Assembly (NCBI GenBank): GCA_963727465.1
Contig: CAVSGL010000015.1
Location: 1-64,000, forward strand
Reading direction: 5' to 3'
DNA length: 64,000 nt
Origin: VRUE01 sp963727465
GTDB taxonomy: Bacteria > Actinomycetota > Thermoleophilia > Solirubrobacterales > 70-9
Both the position numbers and the translations under genes were made by a program. This document shows, piece by piece, positions 19,361 through 27,049 of the stretch (position 1 is the first letter of the stretch; each line of letters starts with the position of its first letter). The notes under the pieces were generated by a model. That model did no database searches, was not told where the DNA came from, and saw only the letters and a list, made by a program, of their open reading frames with translations.

Positions 19361-20011
19361 GTGATCCGCTTCCTCCGCTTCTGCGCGCGCAACGGGATGC
19401 TGACGCCCAAATACGCGCTGCTGGCGGCGCGCTACCTGTGCCGCCGCCTGCTCACCCCGGCCGGCTGGCGCTGGCGCACCGACGGGCCGCTCTTCCTCGG
19501 CCGCGGGCTCGAGCTACAGATCTCGCGCCGCGGGCGGATCGAGTTCGGCCGCTTCGTCTGGCTCGGCCACGGCACCAAGGTCCGCTGCCACGAGGGCGTG
19601 GTCGAGATCGGCGCCAAGACCGTGCTCGGCCAGGAGTGCACGATCTCCGCCTACCGGCGGGTGCGGATCGGCGAGCAGTGCGTGATCGCCGACCGCGCGA
19701 TGTTCATCGACTTCGACCACGGCGTGGTCGAGGTCGAGCGCCCGATCCGCCAGCAGGGCATCTACACGCGCGAGGTCGAGGTCGGCTCCAACGTCTGGAT
19801 CGGCTACGGCGCCTGCATCCTGCGCGGCGTCCGTGTCGGCGACAACGCGATCGTCGGCACCAACTGCGTCGTCACCAGGGACGTGCCCGCCAACGCGGTG
19901 GTCGCCGGCGTGCCGGCGAGGATCGTGCGCATGCGCGAGGCGCCGCAGCGGCTGCGCTGGCCCGACCCGGTCGAGCCGGATCCGGAGGCCCGGACGACGC
20001 TACAGCCGTGA
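19361..20011 (+). CDS. left-handed beta-helix (hexapeptide) acyltransferase
   Basis: A 216-residue WbbJ/LpxA-fold transferase. Hexapeptide turns run from about residue 60 (RIEFGRFVWLGHGTKV, VVEIGAKTVLGQ, VRIGEQCVIADRA) to 180 (VEVGSNVWIGYGACILRGVRVGDNAIVGTNCVVTRDV). The conserved FIDFDHG contains the likely catalytic His. Such enzymes acetylate sugars or polyols in envelope polysaccharide synthesis. The GTG start at 19361 is preceded by TAAAGT 10 nt upstream and no clear ribosome site. Divergent from meaB. Confidence 0.85.
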   Translation: MIRFLRFCARNGMLTPKYALLAARYLCRRLLTPAGWRWRTDGPLFLGRGLELQISRRGRIEFGRFVWLGHGTKVRCHEGVVEIGAKTVLGQECTISAYRRVRIGEQCVIADRAMFIDFDHGVVEVERPIRQQGIYTREVEVGSNVWIGYGACILRGVRVGDNAIVGTNCVVTRDVPANAVVAGVPARIVRMREAPQRLRWPDPVEPDPEARTTLQP

Positions 20012-20052
20012 CCGCGGCGATCGCCCGGCGCGGCGTCCGTCGGTGACGCTAT

Positions 20053-20069
20053 GTTGTCTGTTAGACAAC
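20053..20069. promoter_or_regulatory. operator dyad upstream of an XRE regulator
   Basis: GTTGTCT-GTT-AGACAAC is a perfect 7-bp inverted repeat 66 bp upstream of the chosen start of the XRE gene, a likely autoregulatory site. Confidence 0.5.
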
Positions 20070-20135
20070 AACTGAAGATCGCGGCACCACCCTGCGAGTG
20101 GCTAGCGCTCGATGACAAGTGGAGGGCTGTTGAGA

Positions 20136-20438
20136 ATGGCCGTCGCAGACAGAAATATGCTGCTCGTGGACATCGCGTCGCGCTTTGGCAGGAACCTCGC
20201 CCGTGCCCGGAAAAGGGCGGGCATGTCGCAGGAAGAGGCCGGGATCCGCGCCTCGCTGCACCGCACCGAGATCGGCCTGCTCGAGCGGGGCGAACGGGTC
20301 CCGCGGATCGACACGGCGATCAAGCTCGCCGGCGCGGTCGGCGTGCCGCTGGGCGAGCTGATCGACGGGATCGAGTGGTCGCCGGGCACGGCGAACCCGG
20401 GCAGCTTCTCGGTCGACGCCGAGTCGCGACGGAACTAG
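20136..20438 (+). CDS. XRE-family helix-turn-helix regulator
   Basis: A 100-residue protein, essentially one Cro/CI domain: FGRNLARARKRAGMSQEEAGIRAS, then RTEIGLLERGERVPRIDTAIKLAGAVGVPLGELIDG. The ATG at 20136 is preferred because GGAGGG lies 9 nt before it; an ATG at 20112 would place that sequence inside the gene. The short Ser/Arg tail has no known domain. It has no obvious partner and converges on the glucan synthase gene. A perfect dyad at 20053-20069 suggests self-regulation. Confidence 0.8.
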   Translation: MAVADRNMLLVDIASRFGRNLARARKRAGMSQEEAGIRASLHRTEIGLLERGERVPRIDTAIKLAGAVGVPLGELIDGIEWSPGTANPGSFSVDAESRRN

Positions 20439-20461
20439 CCCCGGGGGACGGGTATCGCGGA

Positions 20462-21652
20462 CTAGGCGGGGGACGGGTCTCCGGCCAGTTCTGCGTATAC
20501 CTCCGCCGTTTGCTCGGCGACGTCGCCCCAGTCGAAGCGGCGCAGGTGCTCGTAGGCTTCGGCGACGAGGCGCTGCCCGAGCTCGTCGTCGCGCAGCACC
20601 CGGATCGCGACCTCGGCCAGCGCTTCGGCGTCGTGCGAGCGGAAGCGCAGCCCGACCTCCTCGTGCGGGACGACCTCGCGCAGACCGCCGGTGTCGGCGA
20701 CGATGCAGGGGCATTCGGAGGCCATCGCCTCCAGCGCCACGAGGCCGAAGGGCTCGTAGATCGAGGGGACCACGGTCAGGTCGGCGATCCGGTAGAGCGA
20801 GTGCAGGACGTCGTCGCCGATCCAGCCGAGGAATGTGCCGTGCTCCATCAGACCGAGGTCGCGCGCCTGCCGGTGCAGCTCGTCCTCGTGGGTGCCCGAG
20901 CCGGCGACCAGGAAGCGCGTCCCGGGCGCCTCTTCGATCACCCGCGGCATCGCCTCCAGCGCGAGCTGGAAGCCCTTCTCGTAGACGAGCCGGCCGATCA
21001 GCAGCACCAGCCGCTCTCCCGGCGCCGCGAACTCCGCCCGCAGCCGCACCAGCTCCGCCGGGTCCTGGACCGGCAGGTCGTCGGGGTCGATCCCGTTGGG
21101 GATCACGCTGACCTGCTCTTCGTCGACCCCGAAGATGTCGACGATCTGCTCCCGCATGTAGTGGGAGCAGGCGATCGTCCGCTCCGAGCGGTTGCTGATC
21201 CAGCGCTCGACCCCGTGGATGTAGCTCTGCGGGTGCTTGTCGACCCAGCCCTGGTGGCGGCCGTGCTCGGTCGCGTGGATCGTCGTCACCAGCGGCGCTT
21301 CGAAGCGCTTCGCCAGGTGGTCGCAGGCGTTGGCGACGAGCCAGTCGTGGCCGTGCACGAGGTCGAACCCGAAGCGGTCGCCGAGCTCGACCCCGGCGGC
21401 GAGCATGTCGGAGTTCATCCGCTCGACCCAGGCGACGAACTCGCCCAGCTCGGTCGGGCGCTGCGGCTCGCGGATGCGGTGGATCTGCACGCCGGCGCGG
21501 CGCTCCTCGGCCGGCGACTCCTCGCCGCCGCGGGTGAGGACGTGGACCTCGACCCCGCGCTCGATCAGCGCCTCGGAGAGCTTGCGCACGTGGCGCGCCA
21601 GGCCACCCTCGATCAGCGGCGGGTACTCCCAGGAGAGGATCAGGACGCGCAT
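20462..21652 (-). CDS. GT4 glycosyltransferase (Rv3032-like alpha-1,4-glucosyltransferase)
   Basis: A 396-residue GT-B fold enzyme. The N-terminal domain opens with RVLILSWEYPPLIEGGLARHV, the glycogen-synthase-like nucleotide-sugar loop. The C-terminal domain has VPSIYEPFGLVALEAMA, the EPFGLxxLE motif that binds the donor phosphates. It is closest by pattern to mycobacterial Rv3032, which elongates the alpha-1,4-glucan of methylglucose lipopolysaccharide and also contributes to glycogen. It is 25 bp downstream of the GH57 branching enzyme and the methyltransferase, in the same order as Rv3030-Rv3031-Rv3032. Confidence 0.85.
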   Translation of the reverse strand: MRVLILSWEYPPLIEGGLARHVRKLSEALIERGVEVHVLTRGGEESPAEERRAGVQIHRIREPQRPTELGEFVAWVERMNSDMLAAGVELGDRFGFDLVHGHDWLVANACDHLAKRFEAPLVTTIHATEHGRHQGWVDKHPQSYIHGVERWISNRSERTIACSHYMREQIVDIFGVDEEQVSVIPNGIDPDDLPVQDPAELVRLRAEFAAPGERLVLLIGRLVYEKGFQLALEAMPRVIEEAPGTRFLVAGSGTHEDELHRQARDLGLMEHGTFLGWIGDDVLHSLYRIADLTVVPSIYEPFGLVALEAMASECPCIVADTGGLREVVPHEEVGLRFRSHDAEALAEVAIRVLRDDELGQRLVAEAYEHLRRFDWGDVAEQTAEVYAELAGDPSPA

Positions 21653-21677
21653 GGTCGGCTCGGCTTGGGTCCCCCGC

Positions 21678-23105
21678 TCAGGGCTCCAACAGAGGCGCGA
21701 GGCTCATGTCCGGGGCTAGGGCACGCATACTCGGGTCGCTGCTGCCGCGGGAGTCTATGGCCTCGAGCATCGCCTCGGCGTGGTCGGTGGCGCGGCGGAA
21801 GGGGTAGTCGCCTGCCTGGCCGCGCTTGTCGAGGAAGGCCCAGTCGCTCGCCTGGACGGCGAGCAGCTCGCGGGCGGCGCGCAGCGCCGCCGGTCCGCGC
21901 AGGCCGCGGGAGAGCGCCCGCTGTAGGCGCAGCTCGAGCCGCCGCGCGCCCCAGGCGAGGTCGGCGACCGGGGGTGAGTCCCAGGTGCGGAGGTCCTTGC
22001 CCTCGCCCCAGGTCGAGGCGGCGAGCGGTCGCGGCTGCGGCTCGTGCTCGGCAAGGGCCTCGGGCGCGGTGAGCAGACGGACGCCGGCGCCCGCGGCGCC
22101 GGCGAGGACCTCGCGCAGCCAGATCGCGCCCTCCGACCACCAGTGGCCGAGCAGCTCGGTGTCGATCGCGAAGACGAGCAGGCCGCGGCGGTCGCGGGTG
22201 GCGGCGAACTCGCGCAGGCGCTCGGCGGTCGCGGCGAGGAACTCGCCGGCCTGGCGCCGCGCCGCCGCGGCGGCCGCCGCCGGGTCGTACGCCCCTCCCC
22301 CGACCTTCCAGATCCGCACGCCGCGCAGCGATTTGCCGGCGAACTGGGCATGCGCCGGATCGGAGGGATAGCCGTCCAGCGACCACAGCCACTGGATCGC
22401 CTCCCAATCGATCGGCAGCGCCACCGGGCCGGCCGCGGTGGCGACGGGGGTCAGCGCGTCGAGCGGATCGGCGCGGTGGGCGCTCTGATCGACGCAGAAC
22501 CAGCGCACGTCCTGCTCGGCCAGGCGCGCCTCCAGCCCCGGCGCGTAGGCGCACTCGGGCAGCCAAAATCCGCCGTCCCAGCCGAAGCGCCGGCGGTGCG
22601 AGCGAATGCCGGCGTCGAGCTGTAGCCGCACCCCGGCGCGCGTCGCCAGCATCGGCAGCACGGCGTGCGTGGCGGCGGAGGCGGCGAGCGCCACGCGACC
22701 CGCCGCGGCGGCGTCCCGGAAGAGGCGCAGCGGGTCGGCTCCGGCGGCGTCGAGCAGCTCGAGCGCGTGCCGGTAGCGCTCGCGCTCGGCCTCGCACGCC
22801 GCGCGGCACTCGGGCGGGACCTCCTCGATGTCGGCCTCGGCGGCGCCGATCCGCCACTCGAGCAGGAAGTCGCGCAGGCGCTGCGCGGCGCGGCGATCCT
22901 CGAGCTGGTCGGCCAGCACCGGGGTGACGGTCATCGTCAGCTTCTCGGCGACCTCGAGCACGGGCAGGTAGGAGCGGATCACCGCGTCGAACAGCCACTC
23001 CTCGCCGAACGGGTAGGTGCCGAAGCCCTCGACGTAGGGCATGTGCGAGTGCAGGACGATCGCCAGGTCGCCGACGCTGCTTCCGACGGGCTCGGCGGTC
23101 GACAC
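21678..23105 (-). CDS. GH57 alpha-1,4-glucan branching enzyme (Rv3031-like)
   Basis: A 475-residue GH57 protein with the DUF1957 C-terminal helical domain. Motif 1 is LHSHMPYV; motif 3 GFWLPECAYAPG carries the nucleophile Glu184; motif 4 FAIDTELLGHWWSEG carries the acid/base Asp315. These match TK1436-type branching enzymes that create alpha-1,6 branches. The GTG at 23105 lies 8 nt after the methyltransferase stop with GAGGA nearby; a much longer open frame upstream is antisense noise. It is part of the three-gene alpha-glucan operon. Confidence 0.88.
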   Translation of the reverse strand: MSTAEPVGSSVGDLAIVLHSHMPYVEGFGTYPFGEEWLFDAVIRSYLPVLEVAEKLTMTVTPVLADQLEDRRAAQRLRDFLLEWRIGAAEADIEEVPPECRAACEAERERYRHALELLDAAGADPLRLFRDAAAAGRVALAASAATHAVLPMLATRAGVRLQLDAGIRSHRRRFGWDGGFWLPECAYAPGLEARLAEQDVRWFCVDQSAHRADPLDALTPVATAAGPVALPIDWEAIQWLWSLDGYPSDPAHAQFAGKSLRGVRIWKVGGGAYDPAAAAAAARRQAGEFLAATAERLREFAATRDRRGLLVFAIDTELLGHWWSEGAIWLREVLAGAAGAGVRLLTAPEALAEHEPQPRPLAASTWGEGKDLRTWDSPPVADLAWGARRLELRLQRALSRGLRGPAALRAARELLAVQASDWAFLDKRGQAGDYPFRRATDHAEAMLEAIDSRGSSDPSMRALAPDMSLAPLLEP

Positions 23106-23113
23106 GCGCGTCC

Positions 23114-23875
23114 TCAGGCGTGACAGACGGCGAGGAAGTCCAGCGCCGCGTCCAGGTCGCCGTCGCGCAGCGCGAAATCGGAGGCGGCGATCGCCGGGGT
23201 GAAGCGGCGGTAGAACGGGCCGGTCAGGCGCAGCGCCTCGTGCACGCGGTCCCAGCCCAGGCGCAGCGCGAGCTCGTGCGCGCGCAGCTTGCGCGCGTGG
23301 AAGAGGCCGAGCAGCTCGACCCGCTCGAAGTGGGCATCGCAGAGCGCGCGGAACTCGGCGGCGCGGTACTCGCGCACGTGCCAGGGGTTGTCGGACTTCT
23401 CCGCCCCGGGCGGCGCCAGGGTCAGCAGGTTCGGCGTCGAGACGTAGGCGATGCCGCCGGGGGCGAGCATCGACCTGAAGTGATCGAGGATCGCGCCCGC
23501 GTCCTGCACGTGCTCGATCGTCTGTAGGAAGACGACCGCGTCGCAGGGCTCGGCGAAGCTCTCGACCAGGTCGCGTTCGAAGCGCAGATTGGGCCGCCCG
23601 TAGCGCAGCCGCGCGTGCTCGTGCGCTTCCGGGTTGGCGTCGACGCCGACGACGCTCGCCGCGCTGTCCGCGAGCACGTTCGAGCCGTAGCCCTCGCCGC
23701 AGGCCATGTCGACCACGCGCCTGCCGGCGACGCGTGCGGCGATCCACTCGTAGACGGCCAGGTGGCGGCGGAACCAGTAGTTCTCCTCGGGCACGTCGGG
23801 CAGCGTCCGCTCGCCGGTCAGCGGCAGCGGCGGCACCCCCGGCGGCTGGTTCTCCTGGACGTATTCGCGGCTCAC
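23114..23875 (-). CDS. SAM-dependent methyltransferase (Rv3030-like)
   Basis: A 253-residue class I methyltransferase. LPLTGERTLPDVPEENYWFRRH near the N-terminus is diagnostic of the Rv3030 group. Motif I VVDMACGEGYGSNV, the acidic VVGVDAN and post-I FLQTIEHVQDA bind SAM. In mycobacteria this gene is the first of the methylglucose lipopolysaccharide locus and is thought to methylate the glucan. The GTG at 23875 gives the expected length; a TAATAG box lies about 12 nt upstream. The first gene of the operon with GH57 and GT4, immediately downstream of a family B palindrome. Confidence 0.85.
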   Translation of the reverse strand: MSREYVQENQPPGVPPLPLTGERTLPDVPEENYWFRRHLAVYEWIAARVAGRRVVDMACGEGYGSNVLADSAASVVGVDANPEAHEHARLRYGRPNLRFERDLVESFAEPCDAVVFLQTIEHVQDAGAILDHFRSMLAPGGIAYVSTPNLLTLAPPGAEKSDNPWHVREYRAAEFRALCDAHFERVELLGLFHARKLRAHELALRLGWDRVHEALRLTGPFYRRFTPAIAASDFALRDGDLDAALDFLAVCHA

Positions 23876-23900
23876 GTGCGTCGAGACGCTATTAGAGCGA

Positions 23901-23947
23901 CCGCGGTCGAGGTTTTCGCCGCATGGCGATGAAAACCTCGACCGCGG
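23901..23947. repeat. family B palindrome, copy 3
   Basis: Perfect 17-bp arms CCGCGGTCGAGGTTTTC (23901-23917) and complement (23931-23947) around GCCGCATGGCGAT. Unlike most copies it lies between divergent start codons, where a terminator would not be expected. Confidence 0.85.
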
Positions 23948-23989
23948 GGCGTGGGTGCGCTGCGCCGATCCGTGTACCGTTCCCGCCCC

Positions 23990-24907
23990 ATGCCCGCGTC
24001 GCCCGCCGCCTCGCCCGAGCACATCAAGGACGTCAACACCCGCTACCACGACGCTGCGGCCGACGAATACGACGCCAAGTGGGGGATCGACTTCGGCGCC
24101 ACCGGGCAGCGGCAGGTGCGCGGCAAGATCGACAAGGCGCTCGGCGGGCTCGACGGCGAGCGCTTCGGCGACGCGCTGGAGATCGGCTCGGGCACCGGCT
24201 ACTTCTCGCTCAACCTGCTTCAGATGGGCGTGATCGAGCGCCTGACCGCAACCGACATCTCGCCGGGGATGCTTCAGCGGCTGCTGTCCACGGCGGAGTC
24301 GCTCGGCCTCGACGGGGTGGAGACGGTGACGACCGAGGCGGAGCAGCTGCCGTTCGAGGACGAGAGCTTCGACCTCGTCTTCGGCCACGCCGTCCTCCAC
24401 CACATTCCCGATCTGGATCGCGCCCTGGACGAATTCAAGCGCGTGCTGCGCCCGGGCGGCGCGATCGCCTTTTGCGGCGAGCCCTCGCGCTACGGCGACC
24501 GGCTGGCGGCGGCGCCGAAGCGGGCGGGCATGGTCATCGCTCCCGCCTGGCGGCGCCTGGTCGGTGCCCGCGCCCGCGCCGTGCCCGAGATGGACCTCTC
24601 GCACGGCCACGCGCTCGAGGGCGAGGTCGACGTCCACGCCTTCGCCCCGGCGGACCTGCGCCGCCTGCTGCGCGACGCCGGCTTCGAGCAGCGCCGCGTC
24701 GGCGGCGAGGAGCTGCTCGCCAACGCCTGGGGCTGGGGCCTGCGCACGGTCGAGTCGAGCGCCGAGCCGGACTCCGTCTCCTGGTCCTGGCGCCGCTTCG
24801 CCTTCAACAGCTACATCGCCCTACAGAAGCTCGACACCCGCCTCCTCGAGCCCCACCTCCCCGCCGAGCTCTTCTACAACCTCCTCCTCTCCGCCCGCAA
24901 GCCCTAA
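23990..24907 (+). CDS. class I SAM-dependent methyltransferase
   Basis: A 305-residue methyltransferase. Motif I ALEIGSGTGYFSLNL, TATDISPGML (acidic loop), EDESFDLVFGHAVLHHI (motif II/post) and LRPGGAIAFCGEP (motif III) define the SAM fold at about 50-180. The C-terminal 130 residues may hold the substrate site. The ATG at 23990 follows a TACCGT box by 9 nt. It is divergent from the alpha-glucan operon and ends 3 bp before a family A hairpin. The substrate is unknown, though proximity to the glucan locus makes sugar or quinone methylation possible. Confidence 0.8.
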   Translation: MPASPAASPEHIKDVNTRYHDAAADEYDAKWGIDFGATGQRQVRGKIDKALGGLDGERFGDALEIGSGTGYFSLNLLQMGVIERLTATDISPGMLQRLLSTAESLGLDGVETVTTEAEQLPFEDESFDLVFGHAVLHHIPDLDRALDEFKRVLRPGGAIAFCGEPSRYGDRLAAAPKRAGMVIAPAWRRLVGARARAVPEMDLSHGHALEGEVDVHAFAPADLRRLLRDAGFEQRRVGGEELLANAWGWGLRTVESSAEPDSVSWSWRRFAFNSYIALQKLDTRLLEPHLPAELFYNLLLSARKP

Positions 24908-24910
24908 AGC

Positions 24911-24958
24911 GCCCAGATGAAGCCTTGTGCCCCACCCAGGGGGCACAAGGCTTCATCT
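24911..24958. repeat. family A palindrome, copy 2
   Basis: CCAGATGAAGCCTTGTGCCC, loop, GGGGGCACAAGGCTTCATC: the most regular copy, with near-perfect 18-bp arms. It starts 3 bp after the methyltransferase stop and contains the stop codon (24953-24955) of the convergent DUF559 gene. Confidence 0.9.
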
Positions 24959-25864
24959 TTGCTGGCGCAGACGGGCGGCGACGGCGGTCAGAGTTGCCCT
25001 GACACGCTCGGGTTCGTTACGGACCTGGTCTTCTGCGACGCGCAAGGTCGTCAGACCGTCCCTGGTGTGCGCGTGGTCGCGGCGGTAGTCGGTTGCCTGC
25101 TCGCCAGGCGTGCGGTGATAGCGCCAGCCATCGGTCTCGATGACCAGCCCGAGGTCCGGCCAGTAGAAGTCGACGCGATAGCCGTTCACCCGCGCCTGGG
25201 TTTCCGGCGGCGAGAGCCCCGCTGCTCGGACGATTCCGAGGAACTTGCGTTCGAGGCCCGTATCGGTGAGGGCATCGAGACCGAGCAGCCTTCGCAGGCG
25301 GGCCATGCCTGGTCTCGGCGGCAATGTGGGAACGGTGGCGCGCAGCGTCTCGGGGTCCACGAGATCGAGGCGATCCGCCTCGTTGATCGCCCGCTCCACT
25401 CGCCAGGCGACTACGCACGAGGCCAGGTCCACCAGCATCGAGATCGGGTCGGTTACGGGTATTCCGTCTACCTCGCGACAATGCTCTGAGCTCAAATCCA
25501 CTCGTCGATGCACGCGGATACCCGACGGACGGCGAACCGATGTCCGCGGAACGACAACTTCGACCTCGGCCTCGAGCGAGCTATCCGCGACTTCCCAGAG
25601 CACGGCGGCGCTGCGGTGACTCAAGAGAGCGGTCGGCCCACACCTCAGCACCGCCGACATCCAGCGTCCGCGCCTGTCGACTTCGGGGCGACCAACCGCG
25701 TAGACGCCCCTCGCGAGCGGATGCAGCCGTCCCGTCCGGATGCGATGTGCGATCGCCTTGGGCGTAAGACCATGCTCCAGGAGCTGCGCCCGCGACACAA
25801 CGCCGTGCTGAGACCGGACCAGGTCCCAGGGTCCGCCGGCAAGATGATGCGTTTCGTCCCCCAT
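24953..25864 (-). CDS. AbiEi-like/DUF559 nuclease-fold protein, second copy
   Basis: A 303-residue paralogue of the gene at 687-1631 with the same plan. The N-terminal winged helix reads QHGVVSRAQLLEHGLTPKAI; the middle AbiEi-like part has LSHRSAAVLWE. The DUF559 PD-(D/E)xK-like end has YRVDFYWPDLGLVIETDG with YHRT and YRRDHAH downstream. Start ATG 25864; a GTG at 25873 adds three residues. Both termini lie within copies of family A palindromes (24911-24958 and 25841-25889). No partner gene. Function unknown; inference is limited to the nuclease fold. Confidence 0.75.
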   Translation of the reverse strand: MGDETHHLAGGPWDLVRSQHGVVSRAQLLEHGLTPKAIAHRIRTGRLHPLARGVYAVGRPEVDRRGRWMSAVLRCGPTALLSHRSAAVLWEVADSSLEAEVEVVVPRTSVRRPSGIRVHRRVDLSSEHCREVDGIPVTDPISMLVDLASCVVAWRVERAINEADRLDLVDPETLRATVPTLPPRPGMARLRRLLGLDALTDTGLERKFLGIVRAAGLSPPETQARVNGYRVDFYWPDLGLVIETDGWRYHRTPGEQATDYRRDHAHTRDGLTTLRVAEDQVRNEPERVRATLTAVAARLRQQR

Positions 25865-25889
25865 GAGGGCCACAAGGCTTCATCTGGGC
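25841..25889. repeat. family A palindrome, copy 3 (degenerate)
   Basis: AAGATGATGCGTTTCGTCCC on the left and GGGCCACAAGGCTTCATCT on the right: the right arm is intact while the left arm has drifted. It contains the start codon of the DUF559 gene and lies 45 bp beyond the cyclase stop. Confidence 0.65.
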
Positions 25890-25933
25890 CGAGTTCGCCC
25901 CCCTGCGGGCGGGGGCGACGGGTCGAGTTGGCG

Positions 25934-27049
25934 CTATTTGGGGGGTTTGCGGCGGGCGCGGTAGAGGCGGGCGCGGTGGTCGAAGCCCTTGAGGCGTTTC
26001 TCGCCGGCGAAGGAGTACTCGAAACCGTCCCCGGCCGCCTGCTTGGCGGCTTCGTCGATCAGGACGCTGCCGGGTTTGGCGATCGCGGTCAGGCGGCTGG
26101 CCAGGTTGACCGGGCGGCCGTAGTAGTCGCCGGCCTGGACGTGGACCGAGCCCTGGGCGATGCCGGCGCGCAGGCGGGGCAGCTCGTCGCCGGCCTCATC
26201 GGCGGCCTCGACCATGCGCAGCGCCGCCTCCACCATCGCCGCGGCGTCGGTGGAGACGAGCATCGCCGCGTCGCCGATCAGCTTGACCAGGCGCACGGGA
26301 GGCTCCGCCACGGCGGTCGCCAGCTCGTCGAGGCGGCCGGCGATCAGGCCGAGCTCTTCGGTCTCGACCTGCTCGCCGAGCTTGGTGAAGCCGACCAGGT
26401 CGGCGAAGCAGACCGCGACCTCCGGGCCGGCGCCGATCTCACCCGCCGCGAGGTCGGCAGCCTCGATCACGTCGCGGCGGATCTGCTCCAGCATGTGGGC
26501 GCGGAAGGCGTAGGAGAGCGTCGGCTCGAACAGCGGCAGCATGTGCTCGGCGGCGGCGGCGAAGCGCAACGCCAGGTCGCGCTCGGTGTCGCCCGGCTGC
26601 ATCAGCGTGCGCACGACCAGCTCGCGGTTCGCCTCGGCGATCCGCGCCGTCGCCATGCCGATCGTGCGCGCGACCTGGAGGATGCCGTCCTCGGGCAGGC
26701 CGGCGTCGCGAAACGCCTTGATCCGCTTCGCCTCCTCGAGGTCGGCGCCGGTCAGGGAGCGCTCGTCGGGGTCCGGATAGGGGATGCCGACCGCCGCGGT
26801 CGCGCGCTGAAGCAGATCGAGCTCGACGCCGGACAGGTCCGCGACTTCGCGCGGCGTATAGCGAGCGCCGTCGCCGGCGATCGCGCGCTCGACCGGCAGC
26901 AGCGCCAGCCGCCCGCCCTCGACCGCCTCGCGCAGCTCCTCCAGCGGCACGCCTTCGCCGGCCAGCCGCTCGAGCAGCTCGCGCCGGGCCTCGCGCGCGG
27001 CGCCCTCGGTGCCGTCGAGCAGGCCCTCAGCCTCAAAATCGATCGTCAT
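25934..27049 (-). CDS. class III adenylate cyclase with Rv1264-like regulatory domain
   Basis: A 371-residue cyclase. Residues about 20-190 resemble the pH-sensing autoinhibitory domain of mycobacterial Rv1264 (LLPVERAI, YTPREVADLSGV, PYPDPDER). The catalytic domain (about 205-360) has metal Asp in VAVCFADLVGFTKLG, second Asp in LIGDAAMLV and the transition-state Asn/Arg in PVNLASRLTA. It makes cAMP in response, probably, to pH or lipid signals; soluble, with no membrane helix. Its ATG overlaps the stop of the gamma-glutamyltranspeptidase gene by 4 nt with the cyclase downstream... both are minus strand, so the cyclase is read second. Confidence 0.88.
   Translation of the reverse strand: MTIDFEAEGLLDGTEGAAREARRELLERLAGEGVPLEELREAVEGGRLALLPVERAIAGDGARYTPREVADLSGVELDLLQRATAAVGIPYPDPDERSLTGADLEEAKRIKAFRDAGLPEDGILQVARTIGMATARIAEANRELVVRTLMQPGDTERDLALRFAAAAEHMLPLFEPTLSYAFRAHMLEQIRRDVIEAADLAAGEIGAGPEVAVCFADLVGFTKLGEQVETEELGLIAGRLDELATAVAEPPVRLVKLIGDAAMLVSTDAAAMVEAALRMVEAADEAGDELPRLRAGIAQGSVHVQAGDYYGRPVNLASRLTAIAKPGSVLIDEAAKQAAGDGFEYSFAGEKRLKGFDHRARLYRARRKPPK

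Noticed and set aside
21678..23747. 689-codon version of the GH57 protein
   Set aside because: The extra N-terminal part is antisense-like Arg-rich sequence overlapping the methyltransferase; the GTG at 23105 gives the family N-terminus.
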